Source: Pseudomonas hamedanensis
GTDB lineage: Bacteria; Pseudomonadota; Gammaproteobacteria; Pseudomonadales; Pseudomonadaceae
Direction: 5' to 3'
NCBI RefSeq assembly: GCF_014268595.2
Contig: NZ_CP077091.1
Location: 270,501 to 334,500 of the forward strand
Length of the DNA: 64,000 nucleotides
This document shows, piece after piece, positions 48,901 through 58,256 of the stretch. The number at the start of each line of letters is the position of its first letter. The first letter of the stretch is position 1. The notes under the pieces were generated by a model. It made no database searches. It worked only from the letters and a program-made list of their open reading frames with translations, and was not told the DNA's origin. The translations under genes and the position numbers were made by a program.

Positions 48901-50466
48901 CAAAAAGCTGGCGGGCCAGAGTCCGAATGGAGTGAGCCGCATCTGTTGGCAGTCAGAGCGTTGCCGAAAAAACCGGTTGTATCGGCGCCGACGCCCAACA
49001 GCCTGGTTCCGCGCAGAGTCGTAATCAGAGGTCAGGGAGAGACACGCGGGGAGATCGTTCTGTATCACGCCAAGGATCTGGCGACGCCGATTGCCACCGT
49101 CGAAGGTCGCGCGTCTTGGCGTTGGGACGAAGAAATGTGGCCGATCGGTTTCTATACTGTTCAGGTACGGCAGACCGACGAGGGGGACGTTTCCGAATAT
49201 TCAGAGCCACGTGATTTTGAGATAGTTGATGCCCTGTACGGAATCGCCGACGCCATCCCGGTGCTTGGTAATCCGGTGGTGGGATCCGGACAGAGTGTCA
49301 TGTTACGGATTCAGTTGTTTTTGGGTGACACCGGCGAGGTGGCCGAAGGCGTGAAAGTGGTGTGGCGCATGAAAGGCGTATCGGACGCACTGGCCACAAC
49401 AGTTACTGATGCCTACGGTTGGGCCTCCTATGCCTATCAGCCTGAGACTGTTGGAGAAAGTGTTGTCGTGGCAGACATTACCGACGCCAATGCGGGCGTC
49501 ACCATGACGCAGACCTACCCGGTGACGGCCTTGTTGCAGGATGACTGGGCGGAGCAAGCCATTCTTTATCTGGACGGCAAAACCGTTGACCTGGCCAAAA
49601 GCGATCTCGTGCTGGTGGCAGGAAAACCCTACCAATTGCTATTTTCAGTCAAGCCCGCTAATGATTTGTGGGGCTCCTACCTCACTTTGCAAGACCTGTG
49701 GGGCGCGACGGAACGGGGTTTGATCTCTGATCCGGAACTGGGAACGCCACAGAAGATAGAAGCGCAGTACACGTCTTGGACCATTTCTTCGGCGCCGAAT
49801 CAAAGTGGAATCTTCGGCCTGCGCCTGACCAGTCCGGTGCTGTCCGACTTGCAACTGCCGGGACGGTTGATACCCGGCGATTACGACCAGTTCGTGGATG
49901 TCGATCTCGATACGTTCCCGCAAGTTTTCTCAGGCGAAGCGGCCTATCCCTGCCTGGGTGCGACACATACGATAAGCATGCGTCCCAAACCCAACAGCCC
50001 TTTGCTTGGCCAATCCGTAAAATTGATGTTGTCCCGGGAAGGAACAGACCTCGGAGTCACCGTGAGCCCGCATTGGGATCAAAAAATGGAGGAGAAGGGC
50101 GTGAGCTGGACGCTGGATTGCGCCAACAGCGGTCAAGCCGGCAACTTCGCAGTGTGGCTGGATTCGTGGATGTGGGACTACAAATCCCCGGATATACCGA
50201 TGTCTCTGGGGCACAACAAGGTGGAGATAACTGAAAGGGACGGGCCCCGGGAGATTGCCGGGCGTTGGAGATATGGCGTGCGAGTGGCGTCTGCTTTCTC
50301 CGGGCAGCCAGCAGGGGATATTCCGGTGACTGTCACTGTTTCCAGTTCGGGAGACGTGCAGCGTAGGACTCAGTCAGATGGTTGGCTGTACGTCTACTAT
50401 GACGATGGCCAGGTTGTGAGTTTGACCATTCGTAACGGCTATGATGGAAGTACTATCACTGACTGA
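45943..50466 (+). CDS. Large Ig-like repeat protein beside the Tc operon
   Basis: A 1507-residue protein of unknown function, built mainly of Ig-like beta-sandwich units. Residues about 1-120 are a distinct N-terminal domain. Three units of about 90 residues follow (each with TVSVDLKPTISGTGG and ASSPWPVKKH-type motifs), then five nearly identical 87-residue units (TSHLGNVLVKGACMTGATVV, GTLSYSATTWSFAYTWPPGA), then several diverged Ig-like units and a C-terminal SGQPAGDIPVTVTVSSSGD unit. No signal peptide, membrane anchor, LPXTG or secretion motif is visible from the start at 45943; an extension to 45838 adds a basic segment without a convincing signal. It diverges from tcaA, so co-regulation with the toxin is plausible. 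It could be a surface or adhesion factor released with the toxin; this is inference. Confidence 0.85.
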   Translation: MANDDGLIEDESAGGGKRDDPEVLWVAPAILKPMPGRVYQGFDIDALIVIPGALSWNIDIHIGPTRLKRFSGWPLGGVGIFLTVPAGLIPPGAGFYFKIEYKMPIGWSAWAWSGDMEMAALPKPAITGVTVSADRRPTIRGTGGVEGAVLEIWYSGGGGGVQLSQTLDSNGAWSITASSPWPIKEHIITAKQNKYGDSGWADAYTFTVRPPTPVIGGVTVSVDLKPTISGTGGIKGAVLEIFNSGAIGGVQLSKTLASDGAWSIAASSPWPVKKHSISARQTLGSHSGWAKEYEFTVSPPAKPVIGGVTVSVDLKPTISGTGGISGALLQIFNTGGSGGVQLSKTLATNGAWSITASAPWPVKKHSITAKQNLGSDSGWADDYEFTVRPATPTITEPPPKTSHLGNVLVKGACMTGATVVVQDSNGNPIGGTLSYSATTWSFAYTWPPGAKHIKAMQTVNGQTSAATDLLEFYINPPLPTITEPLPKTSHLGNVLVKGACMTGATVVVQDSNGNPIGGTLSYSATTWSFAYTWPPGAKHIKAMQTVNGQTSAATDLLEFYINPPLPTITEPLPKTSHLGNVLVKGACMTGATVVVQDSNGNPIGGTLSYSATTWSFAYTWPPGAKHIKAMQTVNGQTSAATDLLEFYINPPLPTITEPLPKTSHLGNVLVKGACMTGATVVVQDSNGNPIGGTLSYSATTWSFAYTWPPGAKHIKAMQTVNGQTSAATDLLEFYITPPLPTITEPLPKTSHLGNVLVKGACMTGATVVVQDSNGNPIAGTLSYSATTWSFAYTWPPGAKHIKAVQTVDGQTSAATDLLEFYVKPSKPAIQPLPNPAAADEALTITDVFSTGAVTLHVSNEAGAVEGEFSGSGATRTFTPTAEWAPGSNTVKVVQTVNAIDSDPSIECTFFVEVGERPDAPRFEQPMAGGSTPTRPIIRIAGLPNATVTVRLEAGETLHSDTADAEGVLEFKVDKPLHPGTNALQVKQKAGGPESEWSEPHLLAVRALPKKPVVSAPTPNSLVPRRVVIRGQGETRGEIVLYHAKDLATPIATVEGRASWRWDEEMWPIGFYTVQVRQTDEGDVSEYSEPRDFEIVDALYGIADAIPVLGNPVVGSGQSVMLRIQLFLGDTGEVAEGVKVVWRMKGVSDALATTVTDAYGWASYAYQPETVGESVVVADITDANAGVTMTQTYPVTALLQDDWAEQAILYLDGKTVDLAKSDLVLVAGKPYQLLFSVKPANDLWGSYLTLQDLWGATERGLISDPELGTPQKIEAQYTSWTISSAPNQSGIFGLRLTSPVLSDLQLPGRLIPGDYDQFVDVDLDTFPQVFSGEAAYPCLGATHTISMRPKPNSPLLGQSVKLMLSREGTDLGVTVSPHWDQKMEEKGVSWTLDCANSGQAGNFAVWLDSWMWDYKSPDIPMSLGHNKVEITERDGPREIAGRWRYGVRVASAFSGQPAGDIPVTVTVSSSGDVQRRTQSDGWLYVYYDDGQVVSLTIRNGYDGSTITD
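47121..48425 (+). repeat. Five 261-bp in-frame tandem repeats
   Basis: Direct copies begin at 47121, 47382, 47643, 47904 and 48165, each 261 bp (87 codons). Copies two to four are almost base-for-base identical. The first differs at its start (CCGCCGCCC for CCGCTGCCC), and the last has several substitutions (GCAGGT, GCGGTGCAG, GTAGACGGG). The near identity implies recent duplication or gene conversion, and the array could expand or contract without breaking the frame. Confidence 0.95.
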
Positions 50467-50513
50467 CTGCGGGCTCGCTCACAGAGCAATACAATCTGCG
50501 CAGCGCTCAAGGA

Positions 50514-50548
50514 AAATGCTCCGTATCGAAAGATACGGAGCATTTTTC
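50514..50548 (+). terminator. Rho-independent terminator of the Ig-repeat gene
   Basis: Perfect stem AATGCTCCGTATC (50515-50527) and GATACGGAGCATT (50532-50544) with loop GAAA, followed by TTTC. The leading AAAA makes it potentially bidirectional. It lies 48 bp after the stop codon. Confidence 0.93.
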
Positions 50549-50775
50549 GTTATGGCCTGTGCATCGCGGCGTCATATGAATTTGAAGCACCTCAAGCGTC
50601 AGGAAGAGAAAACTGAATAAGCGTATGGCTCAATATCTGGCAGAGCTGGATGAAGCCCACATTGGATCGGTGGTGCTCGAAGAACCGTGGCACCCGAGAT
50701 TCCTGTAGGAGCGAGCCCGCTCGCGAAAGCGGTGTGTCAAACACAGAGACGTTGACTGACCTGCCACCGCTGGGT
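50549..50775. other. Intergenic stretch with a lone REP unit
   Basis: A single REP unit (TGTAGGAGCGAGCCCGCTCG, from 50704) without an inverted partner lies here. A short open frame from ATG 50625 to TAG 50708 (27 codons, MAQYLAELDEAHIGSVVLEE...) ends inside the REP and could be a gene remnant; nothing supports its expression. No other feature was seen. Confidence 0.5.
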
Positions 50776-51153
50776 TCAGACCAGAACAGCCAGATCGGTG
50801 TACCGAGCAACCAAAGGATCAGCCGTGAGCAACTTCATCGGCTCGGTCATTGCGGTGGCCACGATGATACGGTCAAACGGATCCCGATGATGGTGCTCAA
50901 GATCTTTCACCGCAATCGCATGTTCTGCACTCACTGGCAATTCGATAAACCCGCTGTCAAGGCAATATTGACGGATTTCTTCCAGGTCGACATGCAGCTT
51001 TCCGAGTCCGACCTTGATCGCCATTTCCCAGAACGTGGCCGCACTGATGTAGATATCGGCCGCATGTTCGATGAGCTTTCTGGCTTTGGTGGTCAATCTG
51101 TCGTCATCACTCAGCGTCCAGAGCAGAATGTGCGTGTCAAGCAGAAGCCTCAT
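50776..51153 (-). CDS. vapC: VapC-family PIN-domain toxin
   Basis: A 125-residue PIN-domain ribonuclease. Acidic metal-binding residues are visible: Asp6 in MRLLLDTHILLW, Glu near residue 43 in SAATFWEMAIK, and the DPFDRIIVATA motif (Asp near residues 92 and 95). VapC toxins cleave structured RNAs such as initiator tRNA; the target here is unknown. The start overlaps the antitoxin stop by four bases (ATGA), typical of translational coupling in type II modules. Confidence 0.92.
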   Translation of the reverse strand: MRLLLDTHILLWTLSDDDRLTTKARKLIEHAADIYISAATFWEMAIKVGLGKLHVDLEEIRQYCLDSGFIELPVSAEHAIAVKDLEHHHRDPFDRIIVATAMTEPMKLLTADPLVARYTDLAVLV

Positions 51154-51389
51154 GCCTGCGTGCCTTCAAATGCATCCAATATGTCGTCGGGCAAAGGTGA
51201 GTCGAAATCTTCGGGCATAACGAGCTTACCCTTCATCGCGCCAATGCGCTGTGCGCTGGGTTTCCCTATCGGAACAAGGCGAGCCATCGCCCGGCCATGC
51301 TTGGCAATGGTGATGACTTGTCCGGCTGCGGCATCATCGACGAGTTTGGATAAATTGTTTTTGGCCTCGGCCAGCGGAACAATGATCAT
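51150..51389 (-). CDS. vapB: Phd/YefM-family antitoxin (VapB-type partner)
   Basis: A 79-residue antitoxin beginning MIIVPLAEAKNNLSKLVDDA. It has the Phd/YefM DNA-binding N-terminus (AEAKNNLSKLVDDAAAGQ, ITIAKHGRAMARLVPI) and an acidic C-terminal toxin-binding tail (PEDFDSPLPDDILDAFEG). The start at 51389 is preferred to a longer in-frame extension because GGGGGTG lies just upstream and the family N-terminus begins here. It would neutralise VapC and repress the module through the palindrome upstream. Confidence 0.9.
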   Translation of the reverse strand: MIIVPLAEAKNNLSKLVDDAAAGQVITIAKHGRAMARLVPIGKPSAQRIGAMKGKLVMPEDFDSPLPDDILDAFEGTQA

Positions 51390-51390
51390 C

Positions 51391-51581
51391 AGTTCACCCC
51401 CGTGTTCTGGACAAATATAGCCAGAATATTTCAGGGCTGCAAAGTCGCGCCAATGCTCCGTGCAGCCAAGTGGCCGATCTGTCGACCTGCGCTGATAGTG
51501 CAGTTGCGCAACATTGCGTTGTCGATGGGCAGCCAAAGCATCGACACCTTCCATCAACTCACAAAATATATCTCGTTTCAT
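51391..51581 (-). pseudogene. Remnant of an HTH (HigA-like) antitoxin gene
   Basis: Reverse-strand ATG at 51581 opens MKRDIFCELMEGVDALAAHR, which closely resembles the N-terminus of HigA-type antitoxin regulators (MKRDIFSELMEG-). After about 21 residues the similarity stops and the frame runs into vapB without the expected helix-turn-helix. It looks like a 5' fragment left by a deletion or by insertion of the vapBC module. The family assignment is from memory of the motif. Confidence 0.5.
51405..51442 (-). promoter_or_regulatory. vapBC promoter and operator
   Basis: Inverted repeat TTCTGG (51405-51410) and CCAGAA (51421-51426) with a 10-bp centre. On the minus strand the centre contains TATATT (51414-51419), a good -10, with TTGCAG 17 bp upstream as a weak -35. 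An operator wrapped around the -10 is typical for autoregulated toxin-antitoxin operons. Confidence 0.65.
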
Positions 51582-51747
51582 TACTCGCCTCGATTCAGTG
51601 TCCACCTGCCAAGGCACCCACCTTAGAACTATCCGCTAAAGGTTGGCTGTAGGACGAAGCGGAGGTTAAGGCGAGAGCTTTCGGAGTTTGTATGAGGATG
51701 CGAGTGGGTCGGTAAAAAATCTTACAAAACGGAGCACACAGGTCCAG

Positions 51748-51893
51748 TGTAGGAGTGAGCCTGCTCGCGATAGCGGTGGGTCAGTCAGCATATCCATCGA
51801 CTGGTACGACGCCATCGCGAGCAGGCTCACTCCTACAGTGGATCTGGTGGCAGCCGATAATTTTGTGGGAGCGGGCTTGCCCGCGACGAGGCC
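51748..51893. repeat. REP cluster, three units
   Basis: An inverted pair, TGTAGGAGTGAGCCTGCTCG (51748) and its partner ending at 51838, plus a third unit of the GCGGGCTTGCCCGCGA subtype at 51864-51893. Two REP subtypes are therefore adjacent here, downstream of the nuo operon. The rest of 51618-51931 shows no gene. Confidence 0.88.
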
Positions 51894-51931
51894 AGTACAA
51901 GCGCCCACGATATCAACTTCTACAAAAACAA

Positions 51932-51955
51932 AAACGGCACCCGAAGGTGCCGTTT
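51932..51955 (-). terminator. Rho-independent terminator of the nuo operon
   Basis: Perfect 10-bp stem AAACGGCACC (51932-51941) and GGTGCCGTTT (51946-51955) with loop CGAA. On the minus strand it is followed by a T-rich tail (GTTTTTGTTTTTG read from the complement). It sits 26 bp after nuoN. Confidence 0.92.
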
Positions 51956-51981
51956 CATTTTCAGCCAGACCCGCCGGGCAA

Positions 51982-53445
51982 TCAGCCCGCCAGACCCGCC
52001 TGCTGTACCAGCACCAGCAATGGCTGCGGGTAAACACCCAGGAAGAACGCAACCAGGGCGATGGCCAGCAGCATGACGCCGCCTGCCTTTTGTTCCCAGT
52101 GCAACTGGGCGTCGTGGCGACGCAGGTTTGGCTCGATCAGGTACAGGGTGACCATCACGCGCAGGTAGTAGAACACGCCGATGGCGCTGCCCAGCACCAG
52201 CGCACCCACCAGCCACCACTGACGCGTTTCGACGCCGCTGGCGATGATGTAGAACTTGCCGATGAAGCCGGCGGTCAGCGGGATGCCGGCCAGGGACAGC
52301 ATCATCACGGTCAGCACGGCAGTCAGGTACGGACGGCGCCAGAACAGGCCGCGGTACTCGTACAGAGCGTCGGCGTCGCGGCCGTTGTACGGCGACGACA
52401 TCAGGGTGATCACGCCGAACGCGCCGAGGCTGGTGATCACGTAGGTGACCAGGTACACGCCAATGGCTTCCACTGCCAGACCCTTGCTCGCCACCAGTGC
52501 GATCAGCAGATAGCCGAAGTGCGCGATGGACGAGTAACCGAGCAGACGCTTGAGGTTGCTCTGGGTCAGGGCGAGCAGGTTACCGAACAGGATGGAGGCG
52601 ACCGCGATGACGCTCAACACGTCACTCAGTACACCACTGCTTGCGGCAGGGGAGATCTGGAACAGACGCACCATCACCGCAAACACTGCCACCTTCGAAG
52701 CGGTCGCGAGGAACGCCGCTACCGGTGCCGGAGCACCTTCGTAAACGTCCGGCGTCCACAGGTGGAACGGTACCAGCGACAGCTTGAACGCCAGACCGAT
52801 CAGCATCATGCCCAAGCCCAGTTGCGCCAGCGGGCTTGGCAGACCGGTGGCGGCCAGGGCCTGACCGATACCGACGAAGCTCAGCGAACCGGCATCGGCG
52901 TACAGCAACGCCATACCGAACAGCAGGAACGCGGAACCCGCGGCCGACAGCACCATGTACTTGATGCCGGCTTCCAGCGAACGCTTGTTGAAGAAGGCGT
53001 AAGCCACCAGACCGTAAACCGGTACCGAGAGCAGTTCCAGACCGATGAACAACCCGGCCAGATGCTGCGCGCTGACCAGCACCAGGCCACCGGCAGCGGC
53101 CATCAGGATCAGCAGGTAAAGTTCTTCACGGTTGCCCGGGTAACCCGAACCGCCATCACCCAGATAGGCGTGGGCGAGGGTGACGCAGGCGAGGGTGGCG
53201 ACCAGGATCATCGCCATGTACAGGCAGGCGAAGGCATCGATCTGCAGCAATGGGGTCACGGCCAGAGGCGCGACTTTCAGGGCCGGCAGGATCGACAGCA
53301 GCGCCAGGTTCAGACCCGCCACCGAAATCAGGAAGGTCTGCGAGTGGTTGCGGCGCCAGGCGATTGCCAGCATCACCACGATAATGGTGAGGCTGGTGAT
53401 CAACAGTGGCGCAAGCGCAATAAAGTGTTGAATCGTGAATTCCAT
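51982..53445 (-). CDS. nuoN: NADH-quinone oxidoreductase subunit N
   Basis: A 487-residue antiporter-like proton-pumping subunit of complex I with about 14 membrane helices. The start at 53445 ([19 protein letters not shown]) matches the family; an upstream in-frame extension overlaps nuoM. The conserved pumping segments are visible, for example [20 protein letters not shown] (Lys and His in broken helices) and [17 protein letters not shown]. It is 7 bp downstream of nuoM, last in the operon, and followed by a terminator. Confidence 0.96.
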   Translation of the reverse strand: MEFTIQHFIALAPLLITSLTIIVVMLAIAWRRNHSQTFLISVAGLNLALLSILPALKVAPLAVTPLLQIDAFACLYMAMILVATLACVTLAHAYLGDGGSGYPGNREELYLLILMAAAGGLVLVSAQHLAGLFIGLELLSVPVYGLVAYAFFNKRSLEAGIKYMVLSAAGSAFLLFGMALLYADAGSLSFVGIGQALAATGLPSPLAQLGLGMMLIGLAFKLSLVPFHLWTPDVYEGAPAPVAAFLATASKVAVFAVMVRLFQISPAASSGVLSDVLSVIAVASILFGNLLALTQSNLKRLLGYSSIAHFGYLLIALVASKGLAVEAIGVYLVTYVITSLGAFGVITLMSSPYNGRDADALYEYRGLFWRRPYLTAVLTVMMLSLAGIPLTAGFIGKFYIIASGVETRQWWLVGALVLGSAIGVFYYLRVMVTLYLIEPNLRRHDAQLHWEQKAGGVMLLAIALVAFFLGVYPQPLLVLVQQAGLAG

Positions 53446-53452
53446 AGCGCTC

Positions 53453-54985
53453 TTACCGGGCCGAAGCGAGTTGAGAGAAGGCGGTGCCGAGCCACTGCTG
53501 CACGCCATGCATGGTGGCGGCAGAGGTGTCGAGGAACGGTTGCGGGTAGACGCCGAGGTAAATCAGCAGCACCGCCAGACCGAGCACCATGATCAGTTCG
53601 CGCGCGTCCATACCGTGCAGCACCGCGTCGGATTTCGACGGGCCGAAGTAGGCACGGTGGATCATGATCAGCGAGTAGACCGAACCGAACACCAGACCGG
53701 AAGTGGCAATCGCCGTGACCCATGGAGCGCTGGCGAAAGAGCCGATCAGAATCAGGAACTCGCCGACAAAGTTACCGGTACCCGGCAGGCCCAGCGACGC
53801 CGCGGCGAAGAACAGGCTGATCGCCGGCAGGTAAGCGATACGCGACCACAGACCGCCCATCTCACGCATGTCACGAGTATGCAGACGCTCGTACAGCTGA
53901 CCGCTGAGAATAAACAGTGCCGCTGCCGACAGACCGTGCGCGAGCATCTGGATCACTGCGCCTTGCAGCGCCAGTTGGCTGCCGGAATAGATGCCGATCA
54001 ACACGAAGCCCATGTGGGAAACGGAAGAGAAGGCGATCAGACGCTTGATGTCGGTTTGCGCGAACGCCAGGAACGCGCCGTAGAAAATCCCGATCAGACC
54101 GAGGGTCATGGCGATCGGTGCGAACTCGGCCGAAGCATTCGGGAACAGCGGCAGGGCGAAACGCAGCAGACCGTAGGCGGCGGTTTTCAGCAGGATACCG
54201 GCGAGGTCGACGGAACCTGCGGTCGGCGCCTGGGCATGAGCGTCAGGCAGCCACGAGTGGAACGGTACCACTGGCAGCTTGACCGCGAAGGCGATGAAGA
54301 AGCCGAGCATCAGAATGTACTCGGTGGTCATCGACATCTTGGTTTTCAACAGATCGGCGTAGTTGAAAGTGATCACGCCAGTGTTGTTGAAGTTGACCAG
54401 CACCAGACCGAGGATCGCCACCAACATGATCAGGCCGGAAGCCTGCGTGAAGATGAAGAACTTGGTCGCCGCGTAGATCCGGGTTTTCTTGCCGTCCGAA
54501 GAACTGTGACCCCAGAGCGCGATGAGGAAATACATCGGCACCAGCATCATTTCCCAGAAGAAGAAGAACATGAACAGGTCGAGGGCGAGGAACACGCCGA
54601 CAACTCCGCCCAGGATCCACATCAGGTTCAGGTGGAAGAAACCAACGTGGCGTTGAATCTCTTTCCACGAACACAGTACCGAGAGGATACCCAGCAGACC
54701 GGTCAGCAGGATCATCAACAGCGACAGGCCGTCGAGGGCCAGGTGCACGTTGATGCCGAAACGCTGGATCCAGACATGCTTGAACTCAAGCGCCCAGGTC
54801 GGATCGGCGCCCGGCGCCGGTGCGAATGAATAGTCACCGTGGGCCCACAGCCAGAGGCCGAGCGCGAGTTCCAGGGTCATGGTCAACAGCGCAATCCAGC
54901 GCGGGAGGGTTGCGCCGAAGCGCTCACCCATCCAGCACAGCAGGCCGCCGATGAAGGGGATCAGGATTAGCCAAGGCAGAATCAT
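53453..54985 (-). CDS. nuoM: NADH-quinone oxidoreductase subunit M
   Basis: A 510-residue antiporter-like subunit of the membrane arm with 14 predicted helices. Hallmarks are the [17 protein letters not shown] segment with the conserved Glu of TM5, [20 protein letters not shown] (Lys in TM7) and [18 protein letters not shown]. The length matches E. coli NuoM (509). It lies 39 bp after nuoL, one of the larger gaps of the membrane-arm genes. Confidence 0.97.
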   Translation of the reverse strand: MILPWLILIPFIGGLLCWMGERFGATLPRWIALLTMTLELALGLWLWAHGDYSFAPAPGADPTWALEFKHVWIQRFGINVHLALDGLSLLMILLTGLLGILSVLCSWKEIQRHVGFFHLNLMWILGGVVGVFLALDLFMFFFFWEMMLVPMYFLIALWGHSSSDGKKTRIYAATKFFIFTQASGLIMLVAILGLVLVNFNNTGVITFNYADLLKTKMSMTTEYILMLGFFIAFAVKLPVVPFHSWLPDAHAQAPTAGSVDLAGILLKTAAYGLLRFALPLFPNASAEFAPIAMTLGLIGIFYGAFLAFAQTDIKRLIAFSSVSHMGFVLIGIYSGSQLALQGAVIQMLAHGLSAAALFILSGQLYERLHTRDMREMGGLWSRIAYLPAISLFFAAASLGLPGTGNFVGEFLILIGSFASAPWVTAIATSGLVFGSVYSLIMIHRAYFGPSKSDAVLHGMDARELIMVLGLAVLLIYLGVYPQPFLDTSAATMHGVQQWLGTAFSQLASAR

Positions 54986-55024
54986 GACGGGCTCGTTTCC
55001 TTTCGCAAATTCGCAAGGTTCATA

Positions 55025-56878
55025 TCAGACCGCTACCAGCACGATGGCGCCGATCACCAGCACGGCACCAGCAGCCATGGAAGCCGCGTACCAACGCAGT
55101 TGACCGGTCTCGGTGCGGCTCAGGGCAGTGTGACCACCCTTGGCCATACGCGGGATCAGACCGATGGTCTGGTCGAGCGGGTCTTTGCGCAGTACATGGC
55201 TGATCGCAAGGTACGGCTTGACGAACAGTTTGTCGTAGATCCAGTCGAAGCCCCAGGCAGCGAACCACCAGGCCGAAAGGAAACGGCCGATGCCGCTGTT
55301 GGCGATTGCCGTGACGAAGCGACGCTTGCCGAGGAACAGCAGGGCCGCCAGCAGGATACCGGCCAGGGCGATAGCGCCCGAGGCGATTTCCAGACTGTGC
55401 TTGGCTTCGCCGCCGGCATGACCAACGCTTTGCGGCAGAACGCCGTGCAGCGGCGGTACGATCATCGCGCCGACGAAGGTCGACAGCACGATGAGCACCG
55501 ACAGTGGCAGCCAATGTGCAATGCCGTGACCGGCGTGGGCTTCGGTCTTGGCTTCACCGTGGAACGCGATGAAAATCAGGCGGAAGGTGTACAGCGACGT
55601 CATGAACGCACCAACCAGACCTGCATACAGCAGACCCTGGTTGCCGCTGGCAAACGCTTCCCAGAGGATTTCGTCCTTGGAGTAGAAGCCGGCGGTGACC
55701 AGTGGCAGAGCGGCCAGCGCAGCACCACCGACGATGAAGCTGGCGTAAGCCAGTGGCAGCTTCTTCCACAGACCGCCCATCTTGAAGATGTTCTGTTCGT
55801 GGTGGCAGGCCACGATCACCGCACCGGACGCCAGGAACAGCAGTGCCTTGAAGAAGGCGTGGGTCATCAGGTGGAAGATCGCGCCTTCCCAGGCGCCAAC
55901 GCCCAGCGCCAGGAACATGTAGCCGATCTGGCTCATGGTCGAGTAGGCGAGGATGCGTTTGATGTCGGTCTGCACCAGCGCGGCAAAACCGGCCAGTACC
56001 AGCGTTACGCCACCGACGATGCCGACCAGGTGCAGGATGTCCGGCGCCAGGGTGAACAGACCGTGGGTACGGGCGATCAGGTAGACACCCGCGGTCACCA
56101 TGGTTGCAGCGTGGATCAGTGCCGAAACCGGGGTAGGGCCGGCCATCGCATCCGCGAGCCAGGTTTGCAGCGGCAGTTGTGCCGATTTGCCGACAGCACC
56201 GCCGAGCAGCATCAGGGTCGCCAGCGTGATCCAGAAGTCGCCGACCTGGAATTTCTGCGGTGCCAGCACCAGCAGTTCCTGAATGTTCAGCGTGCCCACT
56301 TGCTGGAACAGGATGAACAGGCCGATGGCCATGAACACGTCACCGATCCGGGTCACGATGAAGGCCTTGAGTGCGGCGTTACCGTTGTTGCGGTTGCTGT
56401 AGTAGAAACCGATCAACAGGTACGAGCACAAGCCCACGCCTTCCCAGCCGAAGTACAGGAACAACAGGTTATCGCCGAGTACCAGGAACAGCATGCTGGC
56501 GATAAACAGGTTGGTGTACGAGAAGAAGCGCGAGTAACCCGCTTCGCCGCGCATGTACCAGGACGCGAACAGGTGGATCAGGAAACCGACGCCAACCACC
56601 ACGCCGAGCATGGTGATCGACAGGCCATCGACGTAGAGGGCGAAGTCAGGCTTGAAGCCTTCCACCGCCATCCACTGCCAAAGCACCAGGGTGTAGTGAC
56701 CGCCTTCGGGAGGCGCGACGTTGAATTGCCAGATGACGTAAGCGGTGACAATCGCCGACAAGCCAATGGAACCCACGCCGACCAGCGCCGAGAGGTTTTC
56801 CGACCAGCGTCCACGGGAGAACGACAGCAGCAGGAAACCGATTAGAGGAAATACGAAAGTCAGAAAGATCAGGTTCAT
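55025..56878 (-). CDS. nuoL: NADH-quinone oxidoreductase subunit L
   Basis: A 617-residue distal proton-pumping subunit. It has about 16 membrane helices and the long amphipathic lateral helix near the C-terminus that runs along the membrane arm. Conserved segments are [60 protein letters not shown] (Lys/His network just before) and [20 protein letters not shown]. The start overlaps the nuoK end by four bases. Confidence 0.97.
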
Positions 56879-57183
56879 CCGCGCATCTCACTGGCAGCGT
56901 CGATATCGAGCGTGTGGAAGCGGCGATACAGTTGCAGCAGGATCGCCAGGCCAATACTGGCCTCGGCGGCTGCCAGGCTGATCACCAGGATGAACATGAT
57001 CTGTCCATCCGGCTGCGCCCAACGGGCGCCCGCAACGATGAAGGCCAGGGCAGAGGCGTTCATCATCACTTCCAGACTCATCAACACGAACAAAATGTTG
57101 CGGCGGACCATCAGGCCGACCAGACCAAGGCAGAACAGGATGCCGGCAACGGCCAGTCCATGCTCGAGAGGGATAGCAGGCAT
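56875..57183 (-). CDS. nuoK: NADH-quinone oxidoreductase subunit K
   Basis: A 102-residue, three-helix MrpC-like membrane subunit. The conserved buried glutamate of TM2 lies in [19 protein letters not shown], and a second Glu lies in TM3 ([18 protein letters not shown]). Both belong to the proton path of the membrane arm. It is separated by 3 bp from nuoJ and overlaps nuoL. Confidence 0.97.
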
Positions 57184-57186
57184 GTG

Positions 57187-57687
57187 TTACTCCTTCGCCT
57201 CGTTACGGCCCAAATGGAACGCCGTGACGGCTGCGGCGAGCAGCAGCATCGAGGCGAGTTCGACCACCAGCAGGTACGGACCGAACAGGCTGATGCCCAC
57301 GGCTTTCGCGTCTACGGTGGTGTGGCCGATGGCCTGGCCGCTCTGGTGAGCGAACAGCACATACAGCAGTTCGGCCAGCAGCAGCGCGGCAAGAATCACC
57401 GGTCCTGCCCAGATGCCGGGCTTGAGCCAGGTGCGTTCCTGCTGCACCGAGGCGGGCCCCAGGTTGAGCATCATCACCACGAACACGAACAACACCATGA
57501 TGGCGCCGGCGTAGGCGATCACTTCCAGCACACCAGCGAACGGTGCGCCGAGGGCGAAGAAGGTCATGGCCACGGCGATCAACGAGATGATCAGGTAGAG
57601 CAGGGCATGCACAGGGTTGGTGTTGGTGACCACGCGTAACGTGGACACAACAGCGATACCCGATGCGAAATAGAAAGCGAATTCCAT
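57187..57687 (-). CDS. nuoJ: NADH-quinone oxidoreductase subunit J
   Basis: A 166-residue membrane subunit with five helices. TM3 carries the conserved motif VIAYAGAIMVLFVFVVMMLN, whose pi-bulge region couples quinone chemistry to proton pumping. The start MEFAFYFASGIAVVSTLRVV is typical. It lies 9 bp after nuoI and 3 bp before nuoK. Confidence 0.96.
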   Translation of the reverse strand: MEFAFYFASGIAVVSTLRVVTNTNPVHALLYLIISLIAVAMTFFALGAPFAGVLEVIAYAGAIMVLFVFVVMMLNLGPASVQQERTWLKPGIWAGPVILAALLLAELLYVLFAHQSGQAIGHTTVDAKAVGISLFGPYLLVVELASMLLLAAAVTAFHLGRNEAKE

Positions 57688-57696
57688 CGTTCTTCC

Positions 57697-58245
57697 TTAA
57701 GGCAGCAAGCTCTTCACGTTGATCGGTTCGGCTTCGTTCTGCGCAGCGCCTTTCGGCTTGCCAGCGATTGCCATACCTGCAACACGATAGAAGTTGTAAT
57801 CAGGGTTTTTGCCGGGGCCGGAGATCAACAGATCTTCTTTCTCGTACACCAGGTCCTGACGTTTGAACTCGGCCATCTCGAAATCCGGGGTCAACTGGAT
57901 CGCGGTGGTCGGACAGGCTTCCTCGCAGAGACCGCAGAAAATGCAGCGCGAGAAGTTGATCCGGAAGAAGTCCGGGTACCAGCGACCGTCTTCGGTTTCA
58001 GCTTTCTGCAGCGATATGCAACCCACCGGGCACGCCACGGCGCACAGGTTGCAGGCTACGCAGCGTTCTTCGCCATCGGGATCGCGGGTCAGGACGATGC
58101 GGCCACGGTAGCGCGGCGGCAGGTAGACCTGCTCCTCGGGATATTGCAGGGTGTCGCGCTTGCGAAAGCCATGACCGAAGATCATGACCATGCTGCGCAA
58201 CTGGGTACCGGTACCCTTAATGATGTCGCCAATATATTTGAACAT
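57697..58245 (-). CDS. nuoI: NADH-quinone oxidoreductase subunit I
   Basis: A 182-residue peripheral-arm subunit carrying two [4Fe-4S] clusters (N6a and N6b). The two ferredoxin motifs are [15 protein letters not shown] (about residues 61-75) and [16 protein letters not shown] (about 100-116), with the extra cysteine pairing typical of NuoI. An amphipathic N-terminus attaches it to the membrane. It passes electrons from NuoG to NuoB near the quinone site. Confidence 0.97.
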   Translation of the reverse strand: MFKYIGDIIKGTGTQLRSMVMIFGHGFRKRDTLQYPEEQVYLPPRYRGRIVLTRDPDGEERCVACNLCAVACPVGCISLQKAETEDGRWYPDFFRINFSRCIFCGLCEEACPTTAIQLTPDFEMAEFKRQDLVYEKEDLLISGPGKNPDYNFYRVAGMAIAGKPKGAAQNEAEPINVKSLLP

Positions 58246-58256
58246 GGGTCAAATCC

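Noticed and set aside
50625..50708. 27-codon open frame
   Set aside because: No family similarity or clear ribosome-binding site, and it ends within a REP unit; mentioned only as a possible remnant.
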